From the NCBI RefSeq assembly GCF_024519455.1, contig NZ_JALJRY010000020.1, forward strand, positions 124,001 to 188,000: DNA of 64,000 bases, given 5' to 3'. The position numbers and the translations under genes are program-made. Under the pieces are notes generated by a model. That model saw only the letters and a list, made by a program, of their open reading frames with translations, was not told the DNA's origin and did not search any database. Numbering within the stretch: position 1 is the stretch's first letter; every line of letters starts with the position of its first letter. Below are positions 52,621 through 61,396 of the stretch, piece after piece. Origin of the DNA: Streptomyces sp. STR69. GTDB lineage: Bacteria; Actinomycetota; Actinomycetes; Streptomycetales; Streptomycetaceae.

Positions 52621-54198
52621 TCAGGAATTCTGCAGGTATGCCGCCAGCTTGCCGATGAGCCGGGCGGCGTCGTCCAGGCCGCGGGCCGTCTCGCCCAGGT
52701 CACCGGCGAGGAGCTTCTGCAAGGCTTGCCCTGCTTCCTGGCCTTCCTGCCCGCTGGAGGTGTCGGACCAGGGGCCGGGGACGGTCGTACCCCGGTATCC
52801 GACGGGGTCGCCCCCGACCGAGGCGCGGTAGCCGGTGAAGTCGGCGGCGCCATGCGCCGGCCCGGCGGCGGACTCGGCGGCCAGGAACTGGATCCGGGAA
52901 AGCTGGGTCTGCTCGGAGCCGTGGTTGTCGGTGATGCTCAGACGGTAGTGGGCGTAGGACGCGGGGGAGACGACGGAGTACTCCTTCGTCTCGTATCGCT
53001 GCCTGAAGTGTTCGCGCGTGCGGGAGTCCACGGTCGTCCAGTGACCTCCGTCGTGCGATCCCTGGAGTTCCCACTCCTCCGGATCCCGCTCGGGGGCGTC
53101 GTTCGCCGAGGTCAGCCGGTAAACGGTGATGGCAGCAGGGTGCGCGAGGGTGAAGTCCAGCATTGCGGAGTCACCGTCCCCCAGCCATTTGCTCCGGGAC
53201 TTGCTGAGCAGGTTCTCCGCGACCTCGCCCGCCGCGTCGAACTCGTCGCTAGCTTCGATGCCGACCACCGTACGCGTGATGTCCCGCAGTTCACCGGTGG
53301 GTTTCCGCACGTCGGGCCTGTCGGCGGAGCTCAGAACGACCGAGGCGGTGGTGCCTCGCCGGTCGGTCCAGGACACGCGCTCCACGGGCGCCCCTCCGTC
53401 GTCGAGCAGCAACCGCAGCTCGCCGGAGGGGGACCAGGTGGCGCCATGCCCCTCCTCGGTGGAGAACCGGTGCAGCCGGGCCGCGGTCGTGCCCTCGGGG
53501 TAGGTCCAGCGGTCGGCGAGCGAGCCGCGGTACTCGGTGACCGCGCCGTCGGCGGTCCTGCGGTGTCCCAGGAATCCGGTCAGGTCCGCGCGCAGCCCGA
53601 TCGCCGCCTCCGAGCCGTCCGCCCCGCGCCACGCGAGGTGCGCGGGCATGGCACGCTCGCCCATGTCGATGTGGACGAGCAGTCGGGGTGCGGGCTGCCA
53701 GGCGGTGGCGTCGGGGGTGCGGACCTCGGCACTGAAGGCGAGGACGGACCGGTTGGCCGCCCGGGCCGCCCTGGCGCGCTCCGCCTGGTCCGGTTCGTGT
53801 GCGGGGGCCACGGTGACGGCGCGCAGCCGCAGCAGTGTGTCCGAGCCCTCCGGGCTGCGTACCTCGAGAATGTTGGCACCGGTGGCCAGCAGTTCCCCCG
53901 GTGCGCTGAGGACGATGTCCTGCGGGTCGCTGTGGGCTCGGTCCGCCGGTATCGCCAACTGCTCCGCGAGGGCCTTGCCGTTGAGCAGTACGTCCATCGG
54001 AGCGCTCGTACCGAGAACGGTCACCGTGACGACGGCCTCGTCGTTCTCCTCCCGCCCGTCGACCGTGAAGTCCACCTTGATGTGACCGCCGGCACCCAGT
54101 GCGAGGTGTGAGGAAGCGATGCCGCAGCGGTGATGGGTGACCACGGCGTTCGAGAGCTGGGCCGGGTTGGTGGAGAAGTCGGCGAATACGGGTTGCAT
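52621..54198 (-). CDS. F5/8-type C (discoidin) domain protein
   Basis: 525-residue protein without a signal peptide. Residues about 1-130 form a beta-rich segment (HLALGAGGHIKVDFTVDG, VDVLLNGKALAEQL-like DVLLNGKALAEQL). Residues 150-320 are a second beta-rich region (LVHIDMGERAMPAHLAWRG, WTYPEGTTAARLHRF). A discoidin-like domain spans about 320-450 (ITVYRLTSANDAPERDPEEWELQGSHDGGHWTTVDSR, YAHYRLSITDNHG, QLSRIQFL), the sugar-binding F5/8 type C fold. The C-terminus is helical. Lack of a secretion signal is unusual for such a domain. No enzymatic motif is seen. The gene is monocistronic and followed by the 22-pair hairpin. Confidence 0.8.
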   Translation of the reverse strand: MQPVFADFSTNPAQLSNAVVTHHRCGIASSHLALGAGGHIKVDFTVDGREENDEAVVTVTVLGTSAPMDVLLNGKALAEQLAIPADRAHSDPQDIVLSAPGELLATGANILEVRSPEGSDTLLRLRAVTVAPAHEPDQAERARAARAANRSVLAFSAEVRTPDATAWQPAPRLLVHIDMGERAMPAHLAWRGADGSEAAIGLRADLTGFLGHRRTADGAVTEYRGSLADRWTYPEGTTAARLHRFSTEEGHGATWSPSGELRLLLDDGGAPVERVSWTDRRGTTASVVLSSADRPDVRKPTGELRDITRTVVGIEASDEFDAAGEVAENLLSKSRSKWLGDGDSAMLDFTLAHPAAITVYRLTSANDAPERDPEEWELQGSHDGGHWTTVDSRTREHFRQRYETKEYSVVSPASYAHYRLSITDNHGSEQTQLSRIQFLAAESAAGPAHGAADFTGYRASVGGDPVGYRGTTVPGPWSDTSSGQEGQEAGQALQKLLAGDLGETARGLDDAARLIGKLAAYLQNS

Positions 54199-54750
54199 GC
54201 GTGTCCCTACGTCGTACGGGGTGTACCGGGGTTACCGGTCGAGATGTGCGTGGCGCGGCCTTGCAGCCCGCGACGCCTGCAAAACGTACCGGCAGCCACT
54301 GACAACGGACCTTGCGCGCCGACGAGTTGAGTCCTAATGAGCATCAACAGGGCAGTTAGGTAAGGTAATTGGCGAGTTGTAACGGATGCAGATCTCCAGG
54401 CGTGATCTCACCCTCCCTGGTCGGAGGGCATGGGCAGGCGCAGGCTGCCCGGGCGTTGGGTGAACAGCGCAGCGTTCGGTCCTGGGCGCGTACGTTGCCA
54501 TGGATCGTGTTGGTCGAGTCGCGGGATCTTCTATGCGCTGCTCGTCGGAATCCGGCGGGCGTACTCGCCCGCGCCTGCGTGCAGTTCGCCCCACCGTTTC
54601 GACGAGGCGGGGCTGCGGCGTGAGGTCTGTTCCGCATCACAGCCCGTACGTCGTGGCAGCGACGGCAATTTGTTACCCGGGCGTAGCGGGTGGACATCTG
54701 CCCCCTCTAAGCTCTGCGCGACCACCGGGCAGTGCACGAAAGGACCTGGC
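54199..54750. other. Intergenic region, no gene recognised
   Basis: 552 bases between the divergent discoidin gene and the PLC-like gene. Open frames on both strands lack recognisable motifs. An A/T-rich stretch around 54340-54390 is the likeliest promoter area. Confidence 0.4.
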
Positions 54751-55380
54751 ATGGGCATGATCTATCGGAGACTGAAGGCTGCGCTCCTGTCCGTCTCGGA
54801 CCTCCTGCTCGGTGCGGTGGCGTTGCCCGCCGCGCACGCCGACGACGTCAATGGGCGGACACTGGCGGGCGTGTCCGGGACCGGCATCCACAACACGTAC
54901 GACGACAAGTCCACTTACACCTACATGGCCAACGAGATCATCCCCGGCACCTTCGAGCAGGCGGTCGGCCCAGCCCCCTCGTGGTCGGACGTCGTTTACG
55001 CCCAGCACCTCAAGGACCTCGCCGCCGCGGGGAGCATCAGCCGGGCGGCGGTCTTCCCCGGCGTCCTCGGCGCCGAGGACGCCGACCCGCGCACCCGCTA
55101 CAGCGACACCGCGCCGCGCCCCCGGTTCGTGGTGTTCGACGCGGACGCGGCCGGCTGGGTCGGTGACGGCGACACCGAGTGGTACGGCACCAACCACTGT
55201 CTGACGGTCGTCACGGATGCCTACGACGTCCCGCCCGCGCTCAGTTCCTCCGCCCCGTCGCCGGCCGAAGCCCGGGCGCGGGTCGCCCAACTCGCCGCGG
55301 ACGGAGCCTCGTACATCTCCAGCGACTGGATCACCGCCCCGACCGACGGTGTGCTCGGCGAGGTGCTCACCCGTGGCTGA
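54751..55380 (+). CDS. PLC-like phosphodiesterase-family protein with internal deletion
   Basis: 209-residue secreted protein (signal peptide ending near AAHADD, residue 31). It begins like Streptomyces PI-PLC-type phosphodiesterases (GVSGTGIHNTYDDKSTYTYMAN) and ends like them (IIPGTFEQAV, DVVYAQHLKDLAAAGSISRAAVFPGVL, RTRYSDTAPRPRFVVFDADAAGW, WYGTNHCLTVVTDAYDVPP, ADGASYISSDWI). The ~150-170 residues that normally separate these parts, with the catalytic barrel half (LDSGA-x-x-LELD, VSH), are absent; MAN is joined directly to EIIPGTFE in frame. It is probably inactive, or a binding-only variant. ATG at 54751 has AAAGGA. The GH92 gene overlaps its end by 8 bases. Confidence 0.8.
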   Translation: MGMIYRRLKAALLSVSDLLLGAVALPAAHADDVNGRTLAGVSGTGIHNTYDDKSTYTYMANEIIPGTFEQAVGPAPSWSDVVYAQHLKDLAAAGSISRAAVFPGVLGAEDADPRTRYSDTAPRPRFVVFDADAAGWVGDGDTEWYGTNHCLTVVTDAYDVPPALSSSAPSPAEARARVAQLAADGASYISSDWITAPTDGVLGEVLTRG

Positions 55381-58042
55381 CGTCCTGCGCCCTCGCGCGC
55401 TCCTGCGTGTCCTGGCCGTCGGGGCCGTGACGCTGGCGCTCGCCGTGTCCGGCCACCTGGCCGGTACGGCACGGGCGGCAGCCGGGACCGATCTCGTGTC
55501 ACGAGTCAACCCCTACATCGGCACCGGTGGCAACGGCGACTTCAGCGCCGGGAACACCTTCCCCGGCGCCGACGTGCCGCACGGCATGCTCCAGTGGTCT
55601 CCCGACACCACGTCACGTCCGAAGGGCGGCGGCTACAACTACTCCGACTCGGCCGTCTCGGGCTTCAGCCTCACCCATGTCTCCGGCGTCGGCTGCGATG
55701 CGGCCGGGGACCTGCCGATGCTGCCCGTGGTCGGCTCGCTCGGCTCGGGCCCGGCGTCCACGACGGAGTCGTTCTCGCACTCCGACGAGACCGTCTCGCC
55801 CGGCTCCTACGCCGTCAGCCTGGGCAACGGCACCAGCGTCGCGCTGACCACCAGCACGCACGCCGGCATCGGCCAGTTCACCTTCCCGTCCTCCACCCAG
55901 GCGAGCCTGCTCCTCAAGGTCCAGGACACGCAGACGCCGTACACCTCCTCCACGCTCGTCCTGAGCGGCGGAAACACCGTGACAGGGTCGATCACCAGCA
56001 CCGGTTTCTGCGAGGACACCACCCCGATCACGCTCCACTACGCGATCACCTTCGACCACACCTTCACCGCCAGCGGCGCCTTCACCGGCGGCGAGTACCT
56101 GACCTTCGACACCACGAGCAGCAGAACAGTGGAGGCCCGGGTCGGCATCTCCTACACCTCGGTGACGGAGGCCTCGGCCAACCGGGACACCGAAGTGACC
56201 GGGAAGACCTTCGCGGCCGTCAAGTCGGCGGCCTCCTCGGCGTGGAGCGCCGAGCTGTCGAAGATCGCCGTCACCGGCGGAACGTCCGACCAGCAGGACG
56301 TCTTCTATACCGCGCTCTACCACGCCTCGCTCTTCCCCGCCGTCATCAGCGACGCCGACGGCTCCTACCGCGGCTTCGACGGAGCGGTGCACACGGTGGG
56401 CAGCGGGCACTCGGCGAAGTACGCCGACTTCTCCACCTGGGACACCTACCGCTCGCAGGCCCAACTCACCGCGCTGCTCGACCCGTCGGCCGCGTCGGAC
56501 ATGGCGCAGTCGGTCGTCGACGACTACCAGCAGGGCGGCACGCTCACCAAGTGGGGCATGGAGACCGGCGAGACGCACATCATGGTGGGCGACTCCGCCG
56601 TACCGCTGCTCGCCGGCTACTACGCCTTCGGCGCCCGCGGCTTCGACACGTCGACGGCCCTGTCCGCCATGGTCAAGGAACAGACGACCGACACCGACGT
56701 CACCCCCGGCGTCACATACCTGGACTCCTTCGGCTACCTGCCCACCAACTCGCTCTACGGCTGCTGCCACGAGTACGCCACCACCTCGACCCAACTCGAG
56801 TACGACACGGACGACTTCGCGCTGTCGGTGTTCGCGGGCGCCCTCGGTGACACCGCGACGCAGAAGAGGTTCCAGGACCGGGCGCAGGACTGGGAGAACA
56901 TCTACAACTCGTCCTCCGGCTACATCCAGCCCCGGCACTCCAACGGCCGCTGGATGGACGGCTTCAACGCCAAGCTGATCACCGGCACGTCGAGCAACGA
57001 CTTCGCCGAGGGCGACGCCTTCACCTACACGCCGATGATCCCCTTCAACCTCGCCAAGCTGGCGTCCCTGGAGGGCGGCCCCTCGTCCCTGGCGTCGTAC
57101 CTGGACAGCGTGCTCGGCGGCTTCCAGGGCCTGGGCAGCGTCATCGGCACCCAGTCCAACATGGGCAACGAGCCGAGTATCGGGCTGCCCTGGGAGTACG
57201 ACTGGGTGGGCGAGCCGTACAAGACGCAGTCCACCGTGCGGGCGGTCCAGGACCAGCTGTGGACCAACACCGCAGGCGGTCTGCCCGGCAACGACGACCT
57301 CGGCGAGATGAGCGCCTGGTACGTATGGTCGGCCCTCGGCCTCTACCCGGAGATCCCGGGCACCGCCGACCTGGCCATCGGCAGCCCGATGTTCACCTCC
57401 GCGGTCGTCACGGCAGGCGGACACACGCTCACGGTCAACGCCCCAGCGGCGGCTGACGGTTCGCCCTACGTCCAGTCGCTGAGCCTCAACGGCAGCTCCT
57501 GGAACAAGGCGTACGTGCCGGCCTCGTACATCGGCGGCTCGGCGGAGCTGGACTTCGTCCTCTCCTCGTCCGCCAACACCTCGTGGGCCGCGGCCAGTTC
57601 GGCCGCACCGCCGTCCTACGACGGCACCGCGGGCACCGGAGTGGCCCAGCCCAGCGGGCCGCTCATCGAGACCGCCACCGGCAAGTGCGTCGACGACGCG
57701 GGTTCGGGCACCTCGAACGGCACCGCCATCCAGATCTACAACTGCAACGGCACCACCGCGCAGACCTGGAAGGTCGCCCCGGACGACACCCTCCAGGTGC
57801 TCAACGAGTGCATGGACGTGACGGACGGTGCCACCATCTCCGGTACGAAGGTCCAGCTGCACACCTGCAACGGCACCCAGGCCGAGCAGTGGAAGGCGAA
57901 CTCGTCCGGCGAGATCGTCAACCCGGTCTCCGGACTGTGCCTGACCGATGCGAGCAACGGCGCCACGAACAGGACCCAGTTGACCATCGCCACCTGTACG
58001 GGCAGCACCGGCCAGCGTTGGACGCCTCCCACGTCCGCGTGA
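55373..58042 (+). CDS. Secreted GH92 alpha-mannosidase-type enzyme with ricin-B lectin domain
   Basis: 889-residue exported exo-mannosidase. The signal peptide (RALLRVLAVGAVTLALAV, cleavage near ARAAAG, about residue 37) is followed by a full GH92 domain (about 40-750): VNPYIGTGGNGDF, FPGADVPHGMLQWSPDT, GFSLTHVSGVGC, HASLFPAVISDADGSYRGFDG, FSTWDTYRSQAQL, NEPSIGLPWEYDW and GNDDLGEMSAWYVWSALGLYPEIPG (calcium/acid-base region). A C-terminal ricin-type beta-trefoil (about 762-889) has three QxW repeats (AQTWKV, AEQWKA, GQRWTP). It removes mannose from glycans outside the cell. GTG at 55373 overlaps the PLC-like stop, so the two are coupled. Confidence 0.93.
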   Translation: MADVLRPRALLRVLAVGAVTLALAVSGHLAGTARAAAGTDLVSRVNPYIGTGGNGDFSAGNTFPGADVPHGMLQWSPDTTSRPKGGGYNYSDSAVSGFSLTHVSGVGCDAAGDLPMLPVVGSLGSGPASTTESFSHSDETVSPGSYAVSLGNGTSVALTTSTHAGIGQFTFPSSTQASLLLKVQDTQTPYTSSTLVLSGGNTVTGSITSTGFCEDTTPITLHYAITFDHTFTASGAFTGGEYLTFDTTSSRTVEARVGISYTSVTEASANRDTEVTGKTFAAVKSAASSAWSAELSKIAVTGGTSDQQDVFYTALYHASLFPAVISDADGSYRGFDGAVHTVGSGHSAKYADFSTWDTYRSQAQLTALLDPSAASDMAQSVVDDYQQGGTLTKWGMETGETHIMVGDSAVPLLAGYYAFGARGFDTSTALSAMVKEQTTDTDVTPGVTYLDSFGYLPTNSLYGCCHEYATTSTQLEYDTDDFALSVFAGALGDTATQKRFQDRAQDWENIYNSSSGYIQPRHSNGRWMDGFNAKLITGTSSNDFAEGDAFTYTPMIPFNLAKLASLEGGPSSLASYLDSVLGGFQGLGSVIGTQSNMGNEPSIGLPWEYDWVGEPYKTQSTVRAVQDQLWTNTAGGLPGNDDLGEMSAWYVWSALGLYPEIPGTADLAIGSPMFTSAVVTAGGHTLTVNAPAAADGSPYVQSLSLNGSSWNKAYVPASYIGGSAELDFVLSSSANTSWAAASSAAPPSYDGTAGTGVAQPSGPLIETATGKCVDDAGSGTSNGTAIQIYNCNGTTAQTWKVAPDDTLQVLNECMDVTDGATISGTKVQLHTCNGTQAEQWKANSSGEIVNPVSGLCLTDASNGATNRTQLTIATCTGSTGQRWTPPTSA

Positions 58043-58286
58043 CGAACGTTGAAGAAGCACAGACTTCGAAGTGCCGAGCAACGTGGCGTGAAGGAAGGAG
58101 GCGTACGCCCCGCACCCTTCCCTGGTCAGGAAGTCGTCGACGAGGGTGCCAGGACGGTCCGGTGACATCGCTGGTCGACAAGACGCTCACGCCCGAGCAC
58201 CAGCGTGGGCACGGGGCGACGTGCGACGCGGACATCCTCGTCGTCATCCGCAGGAGCGGTTGCAACAGCTCCTGGAAGCCGGTGGT

Positions 58287-58337
58287 GATGCCGCAGGAAC
58301 ATGACAGATTGTCAGATGAGTCGGTTCCTGCGGCATC
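58287..58337. terminator. Nested stem-loop between convergent genes
   Basis: GATGCCGCAGGAAC (58287-58300) pairs perfectly with GTTCCTGCGGCATC (58324-58337). The 23-base loop itself contains TGACA-GAT-TGTCA (58302-58314). It lies between the GH92 gene (plus) and the small secreted protein (minus), so it probably terminates both. No gene is recognised in 58043-58365. Confidence 0.6.
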
Positions 58338-58365
58338 GGGAATGAGTCACTCACTCACGGCAGGC

Positions 58366-58842
58366 TCAGCTGAAGACGAAGGGCCCGGGCGACTGTGCGG
58401 CGCTCGATGTACAGGTGACGGAGATGCCGAAGATCACCATCTTCAGCGAGCCCTGGAAGAAGTCCAGACTGTCGCCGACGGCCACGGTGCCGGGAAGCGG
58501 GCCGACTTTGACCGCACCGTTGGCGGGTATGGCCGGGTTTACGGTCCCGCTGAACACCCGGTTGGCGCCGGTGGAGTTGGTCATCGTGAGGGTGGAGCTG
58601 ATGGAGTTCGCCGACAGGGCGAGCGGCGTGGTGATGGCGGTGGAGCTGAGGGTGATGGTGGCTGAGGTACTGCTGACCTGAGTCGCGGTCAACGTGGCTG
58701 TGCCGCCGCCGAAGATTCCGCAGGAGGCGGTAATGGTGGCGGAGCTTGGGGTGACGGCGGCGGACGCGGAGGGCGCGAAGGCCAGCGTCGTGGCGGCAAT
58801 GACACCAGCTGTGAGTGCCGCACCGGTGGCTAAGCGGTTCAT
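58366..58842 (-). CDS. Small secreted Ser/Thr/Ala-rich protein
   Basis: 158-residue exported protein: signal peptide (RLATGAALTAGVIAATTLAFAPSASA, cleavage about residue 29) and a mature part rich in Thr/Ser/Ala with alternating hydrophobics (ITASCGIFGGGTATLTATQVSSTSATITLSS, FSGTVNPAIPANGAVKVGPLPGTVAVGDSLDFF), suggesting one beta-sandwich. Two Cys (CGIFGG and VTCTSS) could form a disulfide joining N- and C-terminal strands. No catalytic motif is seen. ATG at 58842 has GAAGGGA upstream. Function unknown; a cell-surface or secreted structural role is a guess. Confidence 0.75.
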   Translation of the reverse strand: MNRLATGAALTAGVIAATTLAFAPSASAAVTPSSATITASCGIFGGGTATLTATQVSSTSATITLSSTAITTPLALSANSISSTLTMTNSTGANRVFSGTVNPAIPANGAVKVGPLPGTVAVGDSLDFFQGSLKMVIFGISVTCTSSAAQSPGPFVFS

Positions 58843-59240
58843 GGGGATCGTGGTCCCTTCCCGTTGGTGGGAGTGCCATGTGTGGGATGGCGACCCCGGG
58901 CCGGGTGGGTGCGGGCACACTGCGGGGGATCGAATGTGACGGTCCGTCAGAACTTTCGATCCCCATTGATACGCCAGTAATACTGCACGGCACAGTTGAA
59001 ATTTGGCCGACTGTGTACGAGGGGCTGCAGATCCGATCAGTGACGTGGGTTGCCCTGTGCGCCAGAGGTGGGCAAGAGGAGGGTGCGCGACGAGCGCGAA
59101 TCCCGTGCAACTACCCGCGTGACGTCGCCGCGGGCCGGCATCGTGCATGTGGACCTGCCCCGCGACGCGGACCGCCTGAGGTCCTGACGACACCTGCACC
59201 GAGCGGGGCGTCGGCGCAGCTGCCCGCCCATGACACCCGG

Positions 59241-59395
59241 GTCCTCGAAGTGGATTACCGGACGGACCGCGATCTTCATCTGCGCGGACGCGGGATGAGG
59301 ATCGTGCCGACGTACTTCTCGTGGGGAACGCCTGTTGCACTGGTCGGCGCCGATCTACCGCCTGTGCTCTTGTGCCCGCTCCGCTGTGCGGTGCG
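59241..59395 (+). pseudogene. ArsR-family regulator fragment
   Basis: Frame reads VLEVDYRTDRDLHLRGRGMRIVPTYFSWGTPVALVGADLPPVLLCPL. This is the effector-side segment of actinomycete ArsR/MarR-like regulators (L-x-x-x-Y-x-x-x-RDLHL-x-GRGL-x-LVPSYF-x-WG-x-PV). The winged-helix part is absent and the flanking frames are broken. The surrounding gap 58843-59599 contains no intact gene. Confidence 0.7.
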
Positions 59396-59599
59396 TTACT
59401 GGCATCGCCGGAAGTCGCGTTCCATTCGGCGAGCGTATAAATATCCGAGGGCGGAGCGCAGACGTTCTTCGTTGTACTAGGTGACCCGATGGAAGATCAT
59501 CCGCTCGACCAGGTTGAAGTCGGCCCAGCGGCTGGCTGAGGTGACTCCTTCCGGTCCTGCCGAGGCGATTACAAGGCCTCGGAATGGACGGATCCAGCG

Positions 59600-61396
59600 T
59601 CAGCGCGGTGAGTCGGGCAGCGCGATGAGCAACTGCTTGTCCGTCACCACGGCCAGCGACAGGGTGCGATAGCCGACCGACTCGAACAAGATGGTGATCT
59701 TGCCGTCGCCCTCGCTCATGACCTCGCCCTGGCCCCACTGGTCATGGTGCACGCGGACGCCCGGCAGGTAGGCGTGCTCGCCCACGGTGGGGCGTGCGGC
59801 TGTCTCCGCCGCCCGGACGGCACCCGCGGAGGCGTCCGCGCGTGCACCGGCCCGGGGCCACCGGCGCCGCCGTGCGGCGGCCTTGTTCGGATGCCCGGCG
59901 TCCCCGGACCGCCCACGCCTCAGCCCGGTCACAGGCTTGACCACCGCCCCCTTGCAGTTGTCGCATGCCGCGCACGGGACGCGGACGGAGTCGCCGAAGT
60001 ATCCAAGGAGGAACCGCCGTCGGCAGTCGGTCGTCTCGGCGTACCCGCGCATCATGTCGACCCGGGACTGTTCGAGCTTGAGGTGCGTGGCGTGGACGGC
60101 GAGCGCGCTCTGCACAGCGGCGTCGACGTCGTCATCCGCGGAGGCGCCGAGTGCGCCGGTGAAGCGGCTGCCGTCCCGTCCGGTACGGACCGCGCCGGCC
60201 TCCTCCAGCAGGTTCAGCACGGCGGACAGTGCCGTCGCACCGAGTTCGCAGTCGGCTCGGAGCCCGGTTGCGCTCACGGCGCCAGTGTCTCCGCGCAGGC
60301 GTTCGGCGACGCGGCGTAGTGCGTCGGCGTCGGGAGCGCCGGAGGCGAAGAAGCGTTGCAGACCCAGGTCCTGCGGGCGGTAGGCGAGGATCGCCCTGGC
60401 CGGTGCGCCGTCGCGGCCGGCCCGGCCGATCTCCTGGTAGTAGGCGTCGAGAGAGCCGGGGACGGACGCGTGCAGCACGAACCGTACGTTCGCCTTGTCG
60501 ATGCCCATCCCGAACGCCGAGGTCGCCACAACCACGTCGAGTTCACCGGAGCTGAACCGGTCCTGGGTTCGGCGGCGTTCGGTGGGGGATAGGCCCGCGT
60601 GGTAGCTGGCAGCGGACAGCCCGAGGCTGTGCAGCTGCTCCGCGTAGCTGTCCGCTGCCTTCCGCGTCCCCGCGTACAGGATCCCTGGCTTCTCCTCGAC
60701 GGCCGCCCGCTCCACGACGAACCGCTCCTTGGCGGCTGCGTCCTGGAAGGCAGACACGTCCAGGTGGATGTTGGGACGGTCGAAGCCGGCCACTATCTCC
60801 ACCGGATCGTTCATGCCGAGACGTTCGGCGATGTCGCGTCGTACCGGGGCCGCCGCGTTCGCGGTCAGGGCGAGCACCGGCGGATTGCCGAGCCGCTCCC
60901 GCGCGTGCCGCAGTCGCAGGTAGTCCGGCCGGAAATCGTGTCCCCAGGACGACACGCAGTGTGCTTCGTCCACCACCAGCAGCCGGGGTCGCACGGCGGC
61001 GAGCCGGTTTGTGACGTCCGGTTTGGCGAGCTGCTCAGGAGCGAGGAAGACCACGTCGACCGAGGAGGAACTGATGCGGGCCCATGCCGTCTCGTTGTCG
61101 CTCAGGCGCTGCGCGGAGTTGATGGCGGCGGTGCGCAGCGCGCCGGATCCGAGCAGGCTTTGCATCTGGTCCCGCTGAAGCGCGATCAGCGGCGAGACGA
61201 CCACGACCGGACCGCCGAGCAGGACCGCAGGCACCTGGTACACGGCGGACTTGCCCGCGCCGGTCGGCATGACGGCAAGTACGTCACGTCCCTTCATCAC
61301 GGCCTTCATCGCAGTCAGTTGGGCCGGACGCAACTGCTGCCAGCCGAAGACCCGACGCGCGGTGCCGCGCAGACGTCGGGACGTGAGTGTGAGCAT
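59600..61396 (-). CDS. RecQ-family ATP-dependent DNA helicase
   Basis: 598-residue superfamily 2 helicase. Motifs: FGWQQLRPAQLTAMKAVMKGRDVLAVMPTGAGKS (motif 0/I), VVSPLIALQRDQM, DEAHC in VVDEAHCVSSWGHDFRPDY, ALTANAAAPVRRDI, ATSAFGMGIDKANVRFVLH and YYQEIGRAGRDG. A RecQ zinc-binding segment follows (RRRFLLGYFGDSVRVPCAACDNC). The C-terminus lacks an obvious HRDC domain; instead it ends with VRVHHDQWGQGEVMSEGDGKITILF, which resembles the small Tudor-like tail of PcrA/UvrD. ATG at 61396 follows AAGGAG. It acts in DNA repair and recombination and is monocistronic. Confidence 0.93.
   Translation of the reverse strand: MLTLTSRRLRGTARRVFGWQQLRPAQLTAMKAVMKGRDVLAVMPTGAGKSAVYQVPAVLLGGPVVVVSPLIALQRDQMQSLLGSGALRTAAINSAQRLSDNETAWARISSSSVDVVFLAPEQLAKPDVTNRLAAVRPRLLVVDEAHCVSSWGHDFRPDYLRLRHARERLGNPPVLALTANAAAPVRRDIAERLGMNDPVEIVAGFDRPNIHLDVSAFQDAAAKERFVVERAAVEEKPGILYAGTRKAADSYAEQLHSLGLSAASYHAGLSPTERRRTQDRFSSGELDVVVATSAFGMGIDKANVRFVLHASVPGSLDAYYQEIGRAGRDGAPARAILAYRPQDLGLQRFFASGAPDADALRRVAERLRGDTGAVSATGLRADCELGATALSAVLNLLEEAGAVRTGRDGSRFTGALGASADDDVDAAVQSALAVHATHLKLEQSRVDMMRGYAETTDCRRRFLLGYFGDSVRVPCAACDNCKGAVVKPVTGLRRGRSGDAGHPNKAAARRRRWPRAGARADASAGAVRAAETAARPTVGEHAYLPGVRVHHDQWGQGEVMSEGDGKITILFESVGYRTLSLAVVTDKQLLIALPDSPR

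Noticed and set aside
55613..58168. 851-codon minus-strand open frame opposite GH92
   Set aside because: Val/Gly/Arg-rich antisense shadow without motifs; GH92 and lectin motifs are on the plus strand.
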